From NCBI RefSeq assembly GCF_031143425.1, contig NC_090446.1, forward strand, positions 1,028,289,066-1,028,353,065: 64,000 bases of DNA, written 5' to 3'. Below the pieces are notes generated by a model, which was given only the letters and a program-made list of their open reading frames with translations, was not told the origin of the DNA and did no database searches. Below are positions 23,201 to 34,700 of the stretch, piece after piece. A program made the translations under genes and the position numbers. This stretch comes from Pleurodeles waltl (lineage: Eukaryota; Chordata; Amphibia; Caudata; Salamandridae). The stretch's first letter is position 1. The number at the start of each line of letters is the position of its first letter.

Positions 23201-24055
23201 GGCAGGCCCGCCAACCTCGTAAAGTCTAGCGAAATCAACACCATTCGACGTGGGGAAAAGCAGGCCCACCACTGTCGCAAGTACTAGAGGGTCAGATGCA
23301 ATACAGTCAGCATACTCCATACAAAGAATGGATTCCTCTCCTCATGGTGTTGCTTCCTCGGTGGATAGCACCATCGCATCAGACTCGGAGGGAAGCCTGG
23401 TCCTGTTCCCCTCCAATACCCCGCAGACAGCGCAGGAACTCTAATATATAGCCTAAGCGACAGAAAACTTCTAAAGGCCCACTACACATACTACAATACC
23501 AGAAGTGTGAACAATCACGAAAGGCCCACATGGTCCAAGCAACAACTTAGACTGCCCAACTCTACCATAAATAACTCACACCGCCGATAGAACACTGACT
23601 ACCTCCAGATGCACGGTTTGGCTGCAAAGACTGACCTCGAAAGTTTACAGATGGAATTTTTCTCTTCTTGCGGTTGGAAGTGTCCCTGCTTTTTGTGGAT
23701 CCTTTATATTTCCCGAATAAGATGCGGGGCCAGGCGTCCGACCTCTGTGATTCACGTCTCACCTGAGAAACCCGTCACCACGGGCAAGAACTACGAGACC
23801 TACATCTTGTACACCCCCAGTGCATAGGCTTGTTTGACTGTTTTCACAATAATGGTTATAGACCGAACAGGTTTTTATTGTGTAAAGGTTTGGCAGAGAC
23901 TGGTTTGGCTCTGCCCTGTATTGGGTTTCGTTGGAGGAACTGTTTATATGTTTTTTTATTTTCAAGTTTTAACATCAGCAATCACACCATGCATAAAATA
24001 TCTGGGGGGAGGTAGCTTGGCACAAATTGGAGGAGAGTTTACCCTATTAAGGCCC
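23201..24055 (+). other. L1 inter-ORF region
   Basis: About 855 bases lie between the ORF1 stop and the first endonuclease codons. Short frames (23,250-23,444; 23,609-23,827; 23,834-24,076) have no recognised domain. This is long compared with mammalian L1 spacers. Confidence 0.5.
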
Positions 24056-27000
24056 TATGATATTGTCGATACTTGATTACAATATTCTTACCTGGAATGT
24101 CTGTGGGATGGGATCCATACACAAACGGCATAGAATACTTGCCCAATTGAATCGCCGTAAAACACATATAGCTTACTTACAGGAAACACATCCCACCACT
24201 CACTAGGCAGTGAAACTCCACACAAAATGGCGGGGACAACTGTTACACACATCATAGTCTGCGTTTGCCCGAGGAACGGCTGTATGGCTACGAGCTGGGG
24301 TCCCCTTTGAAGTACTGGAGACGAAAATAGATGCAGAAGACAGGTACACCCTGATCAGGGGTGACTTAGATGGGAAACCGATAGTGCTAGGCAGCATATA
24401 CGCTCCAAATAGCAGTCAGGATGCCTTCCTAGAACGCCTATCATTGGTACTCACACAATGGGCACACATCCCCTGGCTTATAGGTGGGGACTTTAATGCA
24501 GTGCTAAATATCGCTCTACTCGCCCACTATCAGGTACTAATGCGCAAAGACAAACGGAGGCACTACGAAACTGGTTACATAGCTGGACACTTACAGATAT
24601 ATGGCGGGTCAGGAATGCAGAGATGAGAGAATACTCCTTCTACGCCCACCCACACAGAGTGCACATGAGACTAGATTGCATTCTATGCACCGCCTCTCTG
24701 CAGACACAGATGATTCATGCCACATACTTGGGGAAAACAGTTTCAGACCATAACCCATTAGAATTGACTATGATGTGAGGTAGAATATCTACACCGATCC
24801 CAACCTGGCGTTTGCAGCCATCGCTACTCGAAGATGCAGTGTTAAAAGAGGAAATAGCCGGGGTGATAACCAACCTCTTCACCGACAACACTGATTCTGC
24901 ACCCTCCCCATTAGTGGAATAGGAGGCATTCAAAGTGGTGGTGAGATGAGTGGTGATGGGGGCAGCATCAGGAGCACGAGTAGTAATATCAAGGGAGCTA
25001 AAACAAGTAGAAGACAGACTAGGGCCCTTAGAAAAGGAGATGATATTGCAACCCCCCCAAGCACAGCAACTACTCGAAGCCAGGGCCGAACATGCAGAGT
25101 TGCTCGAACACCTACGAAAAATTGACTATACAAAATACAGGGAACATACACACAGTGAAGGAGACAGAGCAGGTACACTCTTGGCGCGCCTTATAAAAGA
25201 AGAACCATCCCCTACCCCAATTTTATACATTAAAACGCCACAACAAAGTGACATAACTACTCAATAAGAGATCAACGTGGCATTTTGAGATTACTACATA
25301 ACTATATTCCGCCCCATCAGAGCTAGATCGGGAACGCCTCAGCTCCTTTTTAATTGGCATTGAGCTCCCGACACTCAGTGATGAAGCCAAACAAATCCTA
25401 GGAGCACAGATATTTGGGCGGCCATTAAAGATATGGCGAGTAACAAATCACCAGGATCAGACGGACTACCGGCCGAATTTTATTCCTTGTATAGCTCTAA
25501 ATCAGCCCCTCCATTGGAAAAATTATACTATGCCTCGCTGACGGTAGGACACCTCCCAGATACTACTAAACAAGCAATAGTGACATCATTGTTAAAGCCC
25601 AGAAAGACTGCAACAGATATTTCCTCCTATAGGCCTTTATCACTCCTGAACACAGAATATAAAATACTAGCAAAAATATTAGGGCAAAGGCTCCTTAACT
25701 TTATAAGCAACCTGATACACACAGATCAATGTGGATTTGTGCCATCTCGCAATACTTCCTTAAATATACGCTGGCTTTATCATATGATGGACTATGCCAG
25801 AGAGAGATGCCCCCAAGCGGGCTGTCTCTCATTAGATCTATGCCAAGCATTTGACTCCTTAAACTGGGACTATATGTTCGAAGTGCTGAAATGATTTGGG
25901 CTTCCCCATGAATACAAACGTTGGGTCCGAATGCTTTATGCTGCTCCGGCGGCAAGAGCAGGCACCGGGCAGAACATTTCAAACTCCTATGATATTCATA
26001 GAGGTACTAGACAGGGATGCCCACTGTCTCCCTTACTCTTTATCTTAGCGGTGGAACCTTTGGCGCACTGATAGAGAAAAGATGGTGAGTCCTGTGGAAT
26101 CAGAGAGGGGAGAGTAATACACTCGGTATCACTGTATGCTGATGACATTGTCCTATATGAGAGAAACCTTGGTCATAACCCGGGCAGTGCAGCGCATATA
26201 TTTCATGATTTTGTACCATTGTCAGGGCTGGTCATCAATTATGACAAATCTGTAGCATTCTCCTTCCGTGAAGCGGATTTAGGAGACACAGTGGACTTTG
26301 GTGATAAGCAGCTGCGAGTAGCCACAGATACCTTTCGATACATAGGTATACAGATTGACCAAACCCCACTAGACTTACTGGAAGGCAATTTACGGAGAGC
26401 GATGACCTCACTTAAGCCACAGATTCAGTTCTGGATAACATTACCAATATCCATCGCAGGTCGACTAGCACTGGCCAAAATAGTGTTGCTACCCTGTGTC
26501 TTATACTACTTTATGAATCTACCAGTGAAAGTGCCGATATCTATTTTAAAGCACTCCACTCAATGCTGCTTGAACTTATTTGGGGGCGAGGAAGGCGCCA
26601 AATCAGTTTGGACAAACTACAAATGCCGGTGCACCGGTGGGGCATGGGCTCACCTGATTTCAAGGCCTACTGTGTGGCAAGCCAACTACAATGGCTTGCA
26701 TACAGGCTAGCCGGTCGAAATTTGCAAGAAATAGAGTTCACTCAGACAATGTTCGATAAGGGACGTCTCCACTCCCTGATCTGTCCTGGGTCCCCCACCC
26801 CGGAGAACATACCACTTTTGCTACGAGTGGCTTTGCAATATTGGAAACTAGCGTTAAAATATACAGCTAGTACGGTTCCCTGTGCCCCTAATATCCCGCT
26901 GTTGGGACTCCCTGTTGGTACCGGAACATTATCCCAAAGCCGAATACTCAAATGGACACAAGAAGGAGTAGACACGTTTGGGATGCTATTCAAAGGTCAT

Positions 27001-27283
27001 CACTTATTTACGCATACGGATTTTGCGCATGAACACAACCTACCAACCTCGTTATTCTTGCTACATGCAAATATAATACATTACATTAAAAGTCACTGGG
27101 CCTCAGATGGCACAGAACACCCTATGCATGACCTCCCACATATTGTGTAAACCATAGGACACGGGAAACACTTAATAAAATGGCTATATCTGGGACTTAG
27201 ACCACATTTACTACAACCCCTAACTGCGCTAAAAATTAAATGGGGGACGGACGTGGGTAGAGAACTATTGGACAAAGAGTGGT
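24056..27283 (+). pseudogene. L1 ORF2 (endonuclease and reverse transcriptase), broken and 3'-truncated
   Basis: The apurinic-type endonuclease starts with NILTWNVCGMG and includes LQETH, GGDFNAVL (about 24,486) and SDHNPLEL. The reverse transcriptase begins near 25,433 (SNKSPGSDGLPAEFY) and shows SYRPLSLLNTEYKILAKIL, LSLDLCQAFDS, GTRQGCPLSPLLF and the catalytic YADD at 26,135-26,146. A C-terminal part continues to about 27,283. Stops occur at 24,204 and 24,255 and at several later points, and frame changes occur near 24,530, 26,060 and 26,580. The protein would copy L1 RNA by target-primed reverse transcription. The C-terminal end is lost at the Harbinger junction. Confidence 0.9.
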
Positions 27284-28738
27284 AGAGCCACAGCTTTTCG
27301 GATCACAGGTGCAGCACACATCCATTTCTAGGAAGATGGAGCTATGTCGGAGAATCGTCGACAGGGTCAACGCAGTGGGACAGCATCCAAGAACAAGGGA
27401 TGACATCAGGAAGAGGTGGAATGACCTACAGGGGAAGGTGCGTTCTGTTGTCCAGACACCAGATTGCTGTACAGAGGACTGGTGATGGAACCCCACCTCC
27501 TCCCCCACAACTAACAAAATGGGAGGAGCAAGTCTTGGCAATACTGCATCCTGAGGGCCTGGCAGGAATAGCAGGAGGACTGGACTCTGGTAAGCCATAT
27601 CTCATTTACCATATCCCCCACCCCACCTGCATGCCATTACATCCCCCCACCTTCATCCTCACCCCCATCACTCCAACACCTCATATATGCTCCACTATCA
27701 CAACCCACCCATCCCAATACCAAGGCACTGCATGCAACACCTATGCATGGACCCCCATCACCAAAGCATGTCCAGTACAGATACCCACACAGACCCCAAA
27801 CCAACTATCACAAAAGGGCAAACACAATAATGCAAGCACAGGAGTAGAGGGTACCTCACCCAATGCACAAGGTGGCACACACAGATTCTAAAACCATGGA
27901 TCTACACCCCAACGGGACCCATACCCAACGTCACCAGACAGGAGGTGCCAGACATATCCAGTCCCCCCACAGAAGAGGCCCACAGCGATGTCAGCAGTTC
28001 TGCACGCCTGGATCAAGATGACCAGCCCGGCCCATCAGGGACCTCTGGACAGTCGGTTCCCCTACCACTGTCACAAGCCACCACAGACCCTCCCCCCTCA
28101 GGAAACACCACCACAGCACCCACCCAGCGGGCCCATGCCACTGTCCCCAGGAAACGTCAACCAGCAGTGTGTCCACCACTACAGGGACCCCAGGCAAACC
28201 TACCAACCCAAGACAATCAGGGACCTGTGGTCAGTGGGCACACGGTTCAGGGGACAGAGGCACAGGATAACAGGGAAGCTGGGAGGACTGCTGTGTGACA
28301 GGGGGAGGACAGGCGCAGGGAACCGACCCTCCACAAGGCACTCTCCAACATCATGGGAGCATACCACCATTCCCAGGAGACCATCGGCACAGTACTGGCC
28401 AAGTTTCAGGAGACTCAGCAGCTGTAGGAGGAACACTACCTTGGGATCAGGGAGGACTTGAAGTCCATTAACACCACCCTGGTCACCATTGCAGGGGTGC
28501 TGGCAGACCTTGTCAACACCATGAGGGACACAGTGGCACACAAACGGGCCCCTGACACTAGCCTGGACGATGAACAGCCCCCCATCTCCGCCGCCGCTAG
28601 TGGACAGGAGGCACCGTCACAGGAACAACAGGACACCACCACCCCACCCCCTGCAGAAGGAGAACCACCCCGCAAACGGACCCTGAGATCCAGGAACAAG
28701 ACAGAGAACATTGCCAAGACCCCTGCCAGGAAATAAGA
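27284..28738 (+). pseudogene. Harbinger Myb/trihelix-like DNA-binding gene, 5'-truncated
   Basis: In Harbinger elements this partner protein binds the terminal repeats and helps import or position the nuclease. The first exon fragment encodes …QLFGSQVQHTSISRK, RRIVDRVNAVGQHPR and RDDIRKRWNDLQGKVRSV, a Myb/SANT-like trihelix, and ends at a donor CTCTG|GTAAGC (27,589/27,590). The second exon (about 27,915 on) encodes an acidic and Pro/Ser-rich part (PPTEEAHSD, DDQPGPSG), a coiled-coil-like part (…IREDLKSINTTLVTIAGVLADL…) and a basic tail (PRKRTLRSRNKTENIAKT). The N-terminal ~25 residues present in Harbinger 2 are missing, there are frame changes within exon 1 and exon 2 and an in-frame TAG near 28,424, and the acceptor is mutated. 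Confidence 0.85.
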
Positions 28739-29215
28739 CCCTCCTGAATGTCACCCTTCTGTCCCACTTTGTCACCCTGTCCACCTTAAACTGCCATTGC
28801 TCCACCTTCATATGCCCCATTGGACAATGCACCTGTGAGACCAAGAGACTGGACTCTACTATGGACATTCCTCCACCATCACCCCAGCCCATTGCACACA
28901 CCCCTCCACTTATTAGCACAGAAATAAACACCCTTGAATCACAGATCAATCTGGAGTCAGTCTGTGCTTTCACAAATGTGTAATTGCAACCTCTCTGAAA
29001 TATAGCAATGTCAATGTACTTGTTCACATACCAATGTTACACAGTTGTTGGCCAGCAGTAAACATAGCAGAGGGCACAAAGTGGGACCCAGATCTGTGAA
29101 ATGGAAAGCCAAAGTGACAAATCAAGGTCCATACACAGAGGTAAAAAGGCAGATTTATGCTAGGTCCTCCAATAGTATGAGACGTGGGAAGCAGTGCCAT
29201 CCTCTTACCTGTGTC
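28739..29215. other. Convergent region between the two Harbinger 1 genes
   Basis: It lies between the stop of the Myb-like gene and the stop of the nuclease gene. It contains AATAAA at 28,922-28,927, a possible polyadenylation signal. The equivalent in Harbinger 2 is 41,571-42,049 and has similar sequence. Confidence 0.5.
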
Positions 29216-29670
29216 TCACTGGAAGTATTGCATGATGATGTTGTTACGGTTGTCTACATCTTCTTCTTCTGCCTCCTCTTCTTCACTGTCCACAGGCTCC
29301 ACGGCTGCCACAAGACCACCATCAGGCCCATCCTCCTGCAGAAAAGGCACCTGGCGTTGCAAAGCCAGGTTGTGCAACATACAACAGGCCACGATGATCT
29401 AGCACACCTTCTTCGGTGAGTAGTATAGGGATCCACCTGTCAGATGGAGGCACCGGAATCTGGCCTTCAGGAGGCCAAAGGTACGCTCTATTATCCTCCT
29501 AGTTCGCCCATGTGTCTCATTGTAGTGTTCCTCAGCCCTTGTCCTGGGATTCCTCACTGGGGTCAGTAACCATGACAGGTTGGGGTAACCAGAGTCACCT
29601 GCAAATATCGAGGGACAACTGTTAGACATCCTCCAAACATTAGGAAATCTCCCATACCCAGACACCAAAT

Positions 29671-31871
29671 GGTAAACAAGTTTATTAGTTAATTAAAACC
29701 ATAAAACTTTTCCTTCCACGTAAACATTTAACAGAACAATTTTAGTGCAAAAAGACAATTACAGTTCTTTGGCTTAGGGTGAAATGGTAAGTAAAATTTC
29801 CTTCCACATAGAAATAAAAAAATAAAAAACATACTAGTGCTATAAGGCATTAATAATAGGGCAACAGAACAATCTTATTGAAGGTAAGAAAAATACAGCG
29901 CCAAATAAAATCTTGTGTTTAAAATGAAATGATATATGAACTTTCCTTCCACAAAGAAATATAAAGAAAACAGTAACAGCCCAATGAGGCATTGGTAAAA
30001 AATAGGACAAAGTGGGAAGAGACCTTCTATTGATTTTATTTACCCCTACTTAAGTCTGGTTGTTGGTACCAGACTTTATTATGACACAAGCTAAACAACC
30101 CAATGGACTACCTAGGAGCCTTCCCTTCTTTAAGATGTTCAAAGCGGGTTATAGGGATTTCGCTATCGTTTCCGCCCTCCCTCTGAGTTGGTTATTTCGA
30201 GAGGCTGTGGTTTTTAGAGTGAAAATTTCCAAAAATTGAACCAGCCTAATGTTCAATATTGTATTTCGAGGGTTAAAGGCTGCAATTAATGCTTGTCTGC
30301 ATGATCTAATTTTTAAACCGTTAAATTCTTTTTTTAGTAAGAGTCTCCTTTCGGCCGCTAGGGCTGGGCAAATGCAGACCACATGCATCAAGTTTTCATC
30401 TGCTAGATGACAGAGACGGCACTCCTGGGAGCCTACTTGCCGCTCCTTCTTCCATTTTGGCATGAGGTCTGAAGTAGGGACTTCACCCAGCCTAAGTCTG
30501 AGAAAGGATTGCTTGATTTTCCGTGAGTAGGAGCCAGCCATAAGTGGTGATTCTTTAAATGTTTTGTAGGAGTTAAGGATCAACCAACTATGCTCCCTTT
30601 TGGCCAATGAGATCTTATCTTCTTACAAGCTCTGTAATTTACTTGCTTTATTCACTGCTTTATTGAAAACGGGGATGGGTAGAGACCGGTTCCATACCTC
30701 ATCTAAGTTCAAAAGATTCTTACTTTTTTCTAGATACCTTATGTAGTTGGGGTTCCCTCTTTCTAGGATAATTTCCTGCCAGACTAGATTGGCTAAAGAC
30801 CCTTTTGATGCGCGGCTCAGTTTGTAGCAGCATTTAATGTATGCTGCCGGTCGGGCTAACGACTGTTTGACCAGCATAAATTCCAGTCTGACCTGGGCTG
30901 GCGATGCACGTCCGGGCAGCCGAAAAACGCGCTTATAGGTTTTTATCAGAAGCTTATCCAGAAGACCTACTTCCATCCCCCTCATTATTTCGGTCCCATA
31001 GGTGATAGTTGGAAGTAGCTTCACTCTCATTACTGCTGTTAATGGATTCAGAGCATAACCACAGATTGAAATTGCTAGCTTGCAAAAGGCGTAAGCAAGG
31101 GCCTGCGTCTTGTTTTTTATAGCCTCTTTTTGTGGCATGTATTTACCTCTAGCATCCACCACCAATCCTAGGTATCTGTATGATGTTACTTCCTCTAGGG
31201 TTTTCCCATTCATATGCCATTTACCTTGGGTGGTTGGCCTGCGGTTTAAGGTAATAATTTTAGATTTTTTATGATTAATTTCTAAATCATTAGAACCTGA
31301 GTATTCTTCTAATGCCTTTAACAATTTCTGCATGCCCATTCTGGTATTACTGATTAGTAGTAGGTCATCTGCATATAGTAGGTTGGATACTTGTTGACCG
31401 CCCAGTGATGGAGAGTGGGATGAGTGACCATTTAACTTGGCGGGGAGATCTGCTATGTACAGGTTGAAGAGTGTTGGAGCCAATACACAGCCTTGCTTCA
31501 CCCCCACTGTTGTTTTGACTGCCCTGGATAGGTGAGAGCCTTCCCCCAATTTAACCTTTACCCAAGTATCAGAGTATATCATTTTGATGGCATTTAAAAT
31601 TGAGTGTGGCAGCCCCCATTGTAGTAATTTGGCCCACATTTTGCCGCGGGAGACACAGTCAAAAGCAGCTTTAAAGTCAACAAAACATAAATAAGTTGGA
31701 GTCCCCTTTGCTTTTGCTCTGTTTATGATCAAGCCTAGCCCCATAAGATTTGTTAATGTTCCTTGGTGCTTGGTGAGCCCGGTTTGATTAAAGGGTAGAA
31801 TATTGTTCTCTGTAATCCAGGCTTCTAGATGTTTTAGCACACAGCAGGAAAAGTACTTGAGGTCAACGTCA
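29671..31871 (-). mobile_element. 5'-truncated LINE inserted in the HARBI1-like intron
   Basis: The exact 15-mer ACCCAGACACCAAAT stands on both sides (29,656-29,670 and 31,872-31,886), so the insertion is exactly 2,201 bases. The element reads on the minus strand. It starts in the middle of the reverse transcriptase domain and ends in a ~450-base A/T-rich 3' region with a TTTCCTTCCAC motif repeated near 29,710, 29,800 and 29,943. No poly-A tail is present at its 3' end (…AATAAACTTGTTTACC). Confidence 0.9.
30149..31871 (-). pseudogene. LINE reverse transcriptase and C-terminal domain, 5'-truncated
   Basis: The minus frame to 30,623 encodes the later RT motifs: TYLCFVDFKAAFDCVSR (motif A with catalytic Asp), GVKQGCVLAPTLFNLYIADL (motif B) and LLYADDLLLIS (motif C, YADD). 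A thumb and connection follow (SYRYLGLVVDARGKYM). After a stop near 30,623 the same strand continues to 30,149 with a Cys/His cluster (CRLCHLADENLMHVVCICP), typical of the C-terminus of several non-LTR clades. The endonuclease and early RT are missing by 5' truncation. The 405-residue uninterrupted frame indicates a relatively young insertion. The clade is not assigned; it is clearly not L1. Confidence 0.85.
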
Positions 31872-32739
31872 ACCCAGACACCAAATTAAACTGTGTGGGG
31901 AACTTGGGCTCAACTATTAGCCACACACAGTGCCTCTGGAGTTGCCCCATCACATAAGGGATGCTGCTATTCCTCAAAATGTAAGCGTCATGCACAGAGC
32001 CTGGATACTTGGCATTCACATGGGAAACGTACTGGTCTGCCAAACACACCATCTGCACATTCATTGAATGGTAGCTTTTCCGGTTTCTGTACACCTGTTA
32101 ATTCCTGCGGGGGGGGGGGACGGGACAAATGCCACATGTGTACCATCAATTTCACTGATGATGTTGGGGATATGTCCCAGGGCATAAAAGGCACCTTTCA
32201 CTGTGGGCAGATCTCCCACCTGAGGGAAAACGATGTAGCTGCGCAAGTGTTTCAGCAGGGCAGATAACACTCTGGACAACACGTTAGAGAACATTGGCTG
32301 TGACATCCCTGATGCCTTGGCCACTGTTGTTTGAAAGGAACCACTAGCCAGGAAATGGAGTACTGACAGGACCTGCACTAGAGGGGGGATTCCTGTGGGA
32401 TGGCGGATATCTGACATCAGGTCTGGCTCCAACTGGGCCCACAGTTCCTGGATTGTTGCACGATCAAGTCTGTAAGTGATAATGATGTGTCTGTCTTCCA
32501 TTGTTGACAGATCCACCAGGGGTCTGTACACCGGAGGATGACGCCATCTCATCACCTGCCCCAGCGGACATTCTTATGGAGGAGAACGGTGAGCAGAGGG
32601 TCATACACCACATAGGTTTCACAAGGCTGTTTAGCACAATGCCAGCACAGTTACCACATTTCCCCTTGTCCCACCTTACAGGTCAGGCAGCCGCCATTTC
32701 ATGCAATAGAGGGCATTTCAGGCTCTGGCCTCAGCACTG

Positions 32740-34193
32740 ATGGCAGCCATTGTCCCTGTGTCTAGCCTCCCCCCTCCAACTTCCTCTACCCAGACCCAAT
32801 CCCCTGTACATCAGCCTATCCCAAGCACACCATCAGACCAGCATGCACACTCATCAACACACAAGAGTGGATATGGCAAACATAAGCACCACACATCCCC
32901 CAGGCACTCACACAAGCACCATCTCCATGCAGACACACCAACATCCACTGCCTGCACTGTGTTCCCCTCCTCCACGTCCTCCTCCTCCCTCCCTGTCTTG
33001 TCTCCACTCACACCTGCATGCACTACATCCTCATCCACTACCTCCATCACCAGCATGCCCATCACCACACACCGCTCATGTGCAATCACAACCCCCACTA
33101 CCATGCACACGTCCCCTGTGTCCTCTCCCAGTGTGTTTGTGAGCCCTCCTCCCAAAGTACACAAACGCTGGCACACACCCACCCAACAGCCATCCACCTC
33201 ACAACAGCTTCCGGCCCATGCCCCTTCACTCAAATCCAGCAGACGTACACCTCCCACAACCACTACCTCTTCCTCCACTCCCAAACCCCCTCCATCTTCC
33301 CATCCCAGTGTGTCTAAGAAACTCTTCCTGGCTAACATTGACCTCTTCCCTACACCTCCCCCCGTCCTTCCCCTATGGCCAGACTGTCCAGGTCCCAGCC
33401 CAGCACCTCAGCCACTAAATCATCCAGCACAGTGGTCTCAGCAAGTCCGGTCACATCGCAGGCGGCACCCATCAGGGCTGCCAGTGTGCCACCTAGCAAG
33501 GCCAAGGAGCAGGCCATTCTGCCACCAGCCAAGGTGAAGAAGGTGCCCACATGCCGGAGGGAGAAGCCGCACCAACCACAGGGCAAGGGCTCCTCTAAGC
33601 CAAAAGGGGACAGTGCCAAGGGACCAGCAGCGACATCAAAGGTGGGGAAGGGACACAAGGCGAAGAGCAACTCGGGACAGGGCACAGAGGCTCCGGCTGA
33701 GGGACCAGAGTCACCCCTTCTGTCAACCAGAACATCAACCTGTACGGCGGTGGACACCGCCACCTGCACCGTCACCTGCACGTCTGCTGCCTCAGCAACA
33801 GTCCCCAGCATCATCCCCAGTGGGCAGCCACCCAAGGCTGCAGGAGACGTCCTGCTGTGTCCCTCTACAGGTGCAGACACATGCACCACCGCCAGCACCT
33901 CCACCACAGACACCGCCACCAGCCTCGCGACGTGCTCAGACAGTGCCACCACAGCTGACATGGCTATCATCCCCAGTGGGCAGCCGTCCGAGGCTGCAGG
34001 AGATGTCCTGGACCCTGAACAGCGTAAAAGAGGCACGACACCCAGCACTGTTTGTACCTGCATGTGGCAGGCGAAGTCGCAGCAGGGTGGAGTGTGTCTC
34101 TGCCTCCATGGAGTATCATGCTACCTGTTCCCAGGCAATCTTGTGTGCACACACACCCAGGTGAGGGAATGGGACCTGCCACACTGCATGTGA
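32740..34193 (+). pseudogene. Low-complexity third reading frame of Harbinger 1, function unknown
   Basis: On the strand opposite the nuclease and upstream of it lie two overlapping long frames, 32,740-33,537 (265 codons, Pro/Ser/Thr/His-rich) and 33,375-34,193 (272 codons). They would form one protein of about 480 residues if joined by a frame change near 33,380-33,540. The second part has a Lys-rich block (VPPSKAKEQAILPPAKVKK), then Thr/Ser/Ala-rich repeats in which IIPSGQP-x-x-AAGDVL occurs twice. No catalytic domain is recognised. Harbinger 2 has no equivalent. It could be a captured or element-specific accessory gene, or only a compositional open frame in repetitive DNA. Confidence 0.35.
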
Positions 34194-34530
34194 AGCACTC
34201 TGGGCACAATGCCCCCTCCAGAAAAAGTGGAGATTCACATCCACTACCTCAATCCTTGGCAGGATGAAGCACTCTGGGCACAATGCCCCCTCCAGAACCA
34301 GTGGAGATTCACATCCACAATCTCAGTCCTTGGCAGGATGAAGCACTCTGGGCACAATGCCCCCTCCAGAACCAGTAGAGATTCACATACACTACCTCAA
34401 TCCTTGGCAGGATGAAGCACTCTGGGCACAATGCCAGTGGAGATTCACATCCACTACCTCAATCCTTGGCGGAATGAAGCACTCTGGGAACAATGCCCCT
34501 TCCAGAACCAGTGGAGAATCACATCCACTT
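34192..34530 (+). repeat. 73-bp tandem repeat, five copies, in Harbinger 1
   Basis: Units begin TGAAGCACTCTGGGCACAAT at 34,192, 34,265, 34,338, 34,411 and 34,471. The first three steps are 73 and the fourth is 60, because that unit lost 13 bases (CCCTCCAGAACCA-type). Units differ by only a few substitutions. Confidence 0.9.
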
Positions 34531-34532
34531 GA

Positions 34533-34700
34533 GAGACTGTGGCTTTAAACTCCCCAGGATACAGCAGTGGGCAAACCACCCACTGGAGAGACTTGGGAGA
34601 CTGTGGCTTTGCACTCCCCAGGATACAGCAGTGGGCAAACCACTCACTGGAGAGACTGTGGCTTTGCACTCCCCAGGACCAAACTGTGGGCATGGAACCC
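34533..34700 (+). repeat. 55-64-bp tandem repeat shared by both Harbingers
   Basis: GAGACTGTGGCTTTGCACTC followed by CCCAGGA recurs at 34,533, 34,597 and 34,652. Harbinger 2 has the same sequence in reverse orientation at about 40,001 and 40,064. Its position between the nuclease gene and the terminus is the same in both elements, so it is ancestral and might be a subterminal binding array. Confidence 0.8.

Larger units (their letters stand above)
29216..32555 (-). pseudogene. HARBI1-like DDE nuclease of Harbinger 1, split by a LINE
   Basis: The DDE nuclease cuts the element out and joins it to target DNA. The first exon (32,555 to about 31,905) encodes MRWRHPPVYRPLVDLSTMED, a helix-turn-helix-like part (SGSFQTTVAKASGMSQPMFS), the first catalytic Asp in EIDGTHVAF and the second in HDAYIL. 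The second exon (about 29,625 to 29,216) encodes DSGYPNLSWLLTPV and the catalytic Glu in RRIIERTFGLLKARF, then an acidic tail. Between them a ~100-bp intron has its donor mutated from GT to TT and now contains a 2.2-kb LINE. Other lesions: a frameshift at the homopolymer near 32,108-32,117 and a TAG at 29,399-29,401. Confidence 0.88.

Noticed and set aside
32811..33338. 175-codon minus frame opposite the third Harbinger 1 frame
   Set aside because: It is a shadow of the Pro/Thr/His-rich plus frame, with valine/cysteine-rich composition from CA repeats.
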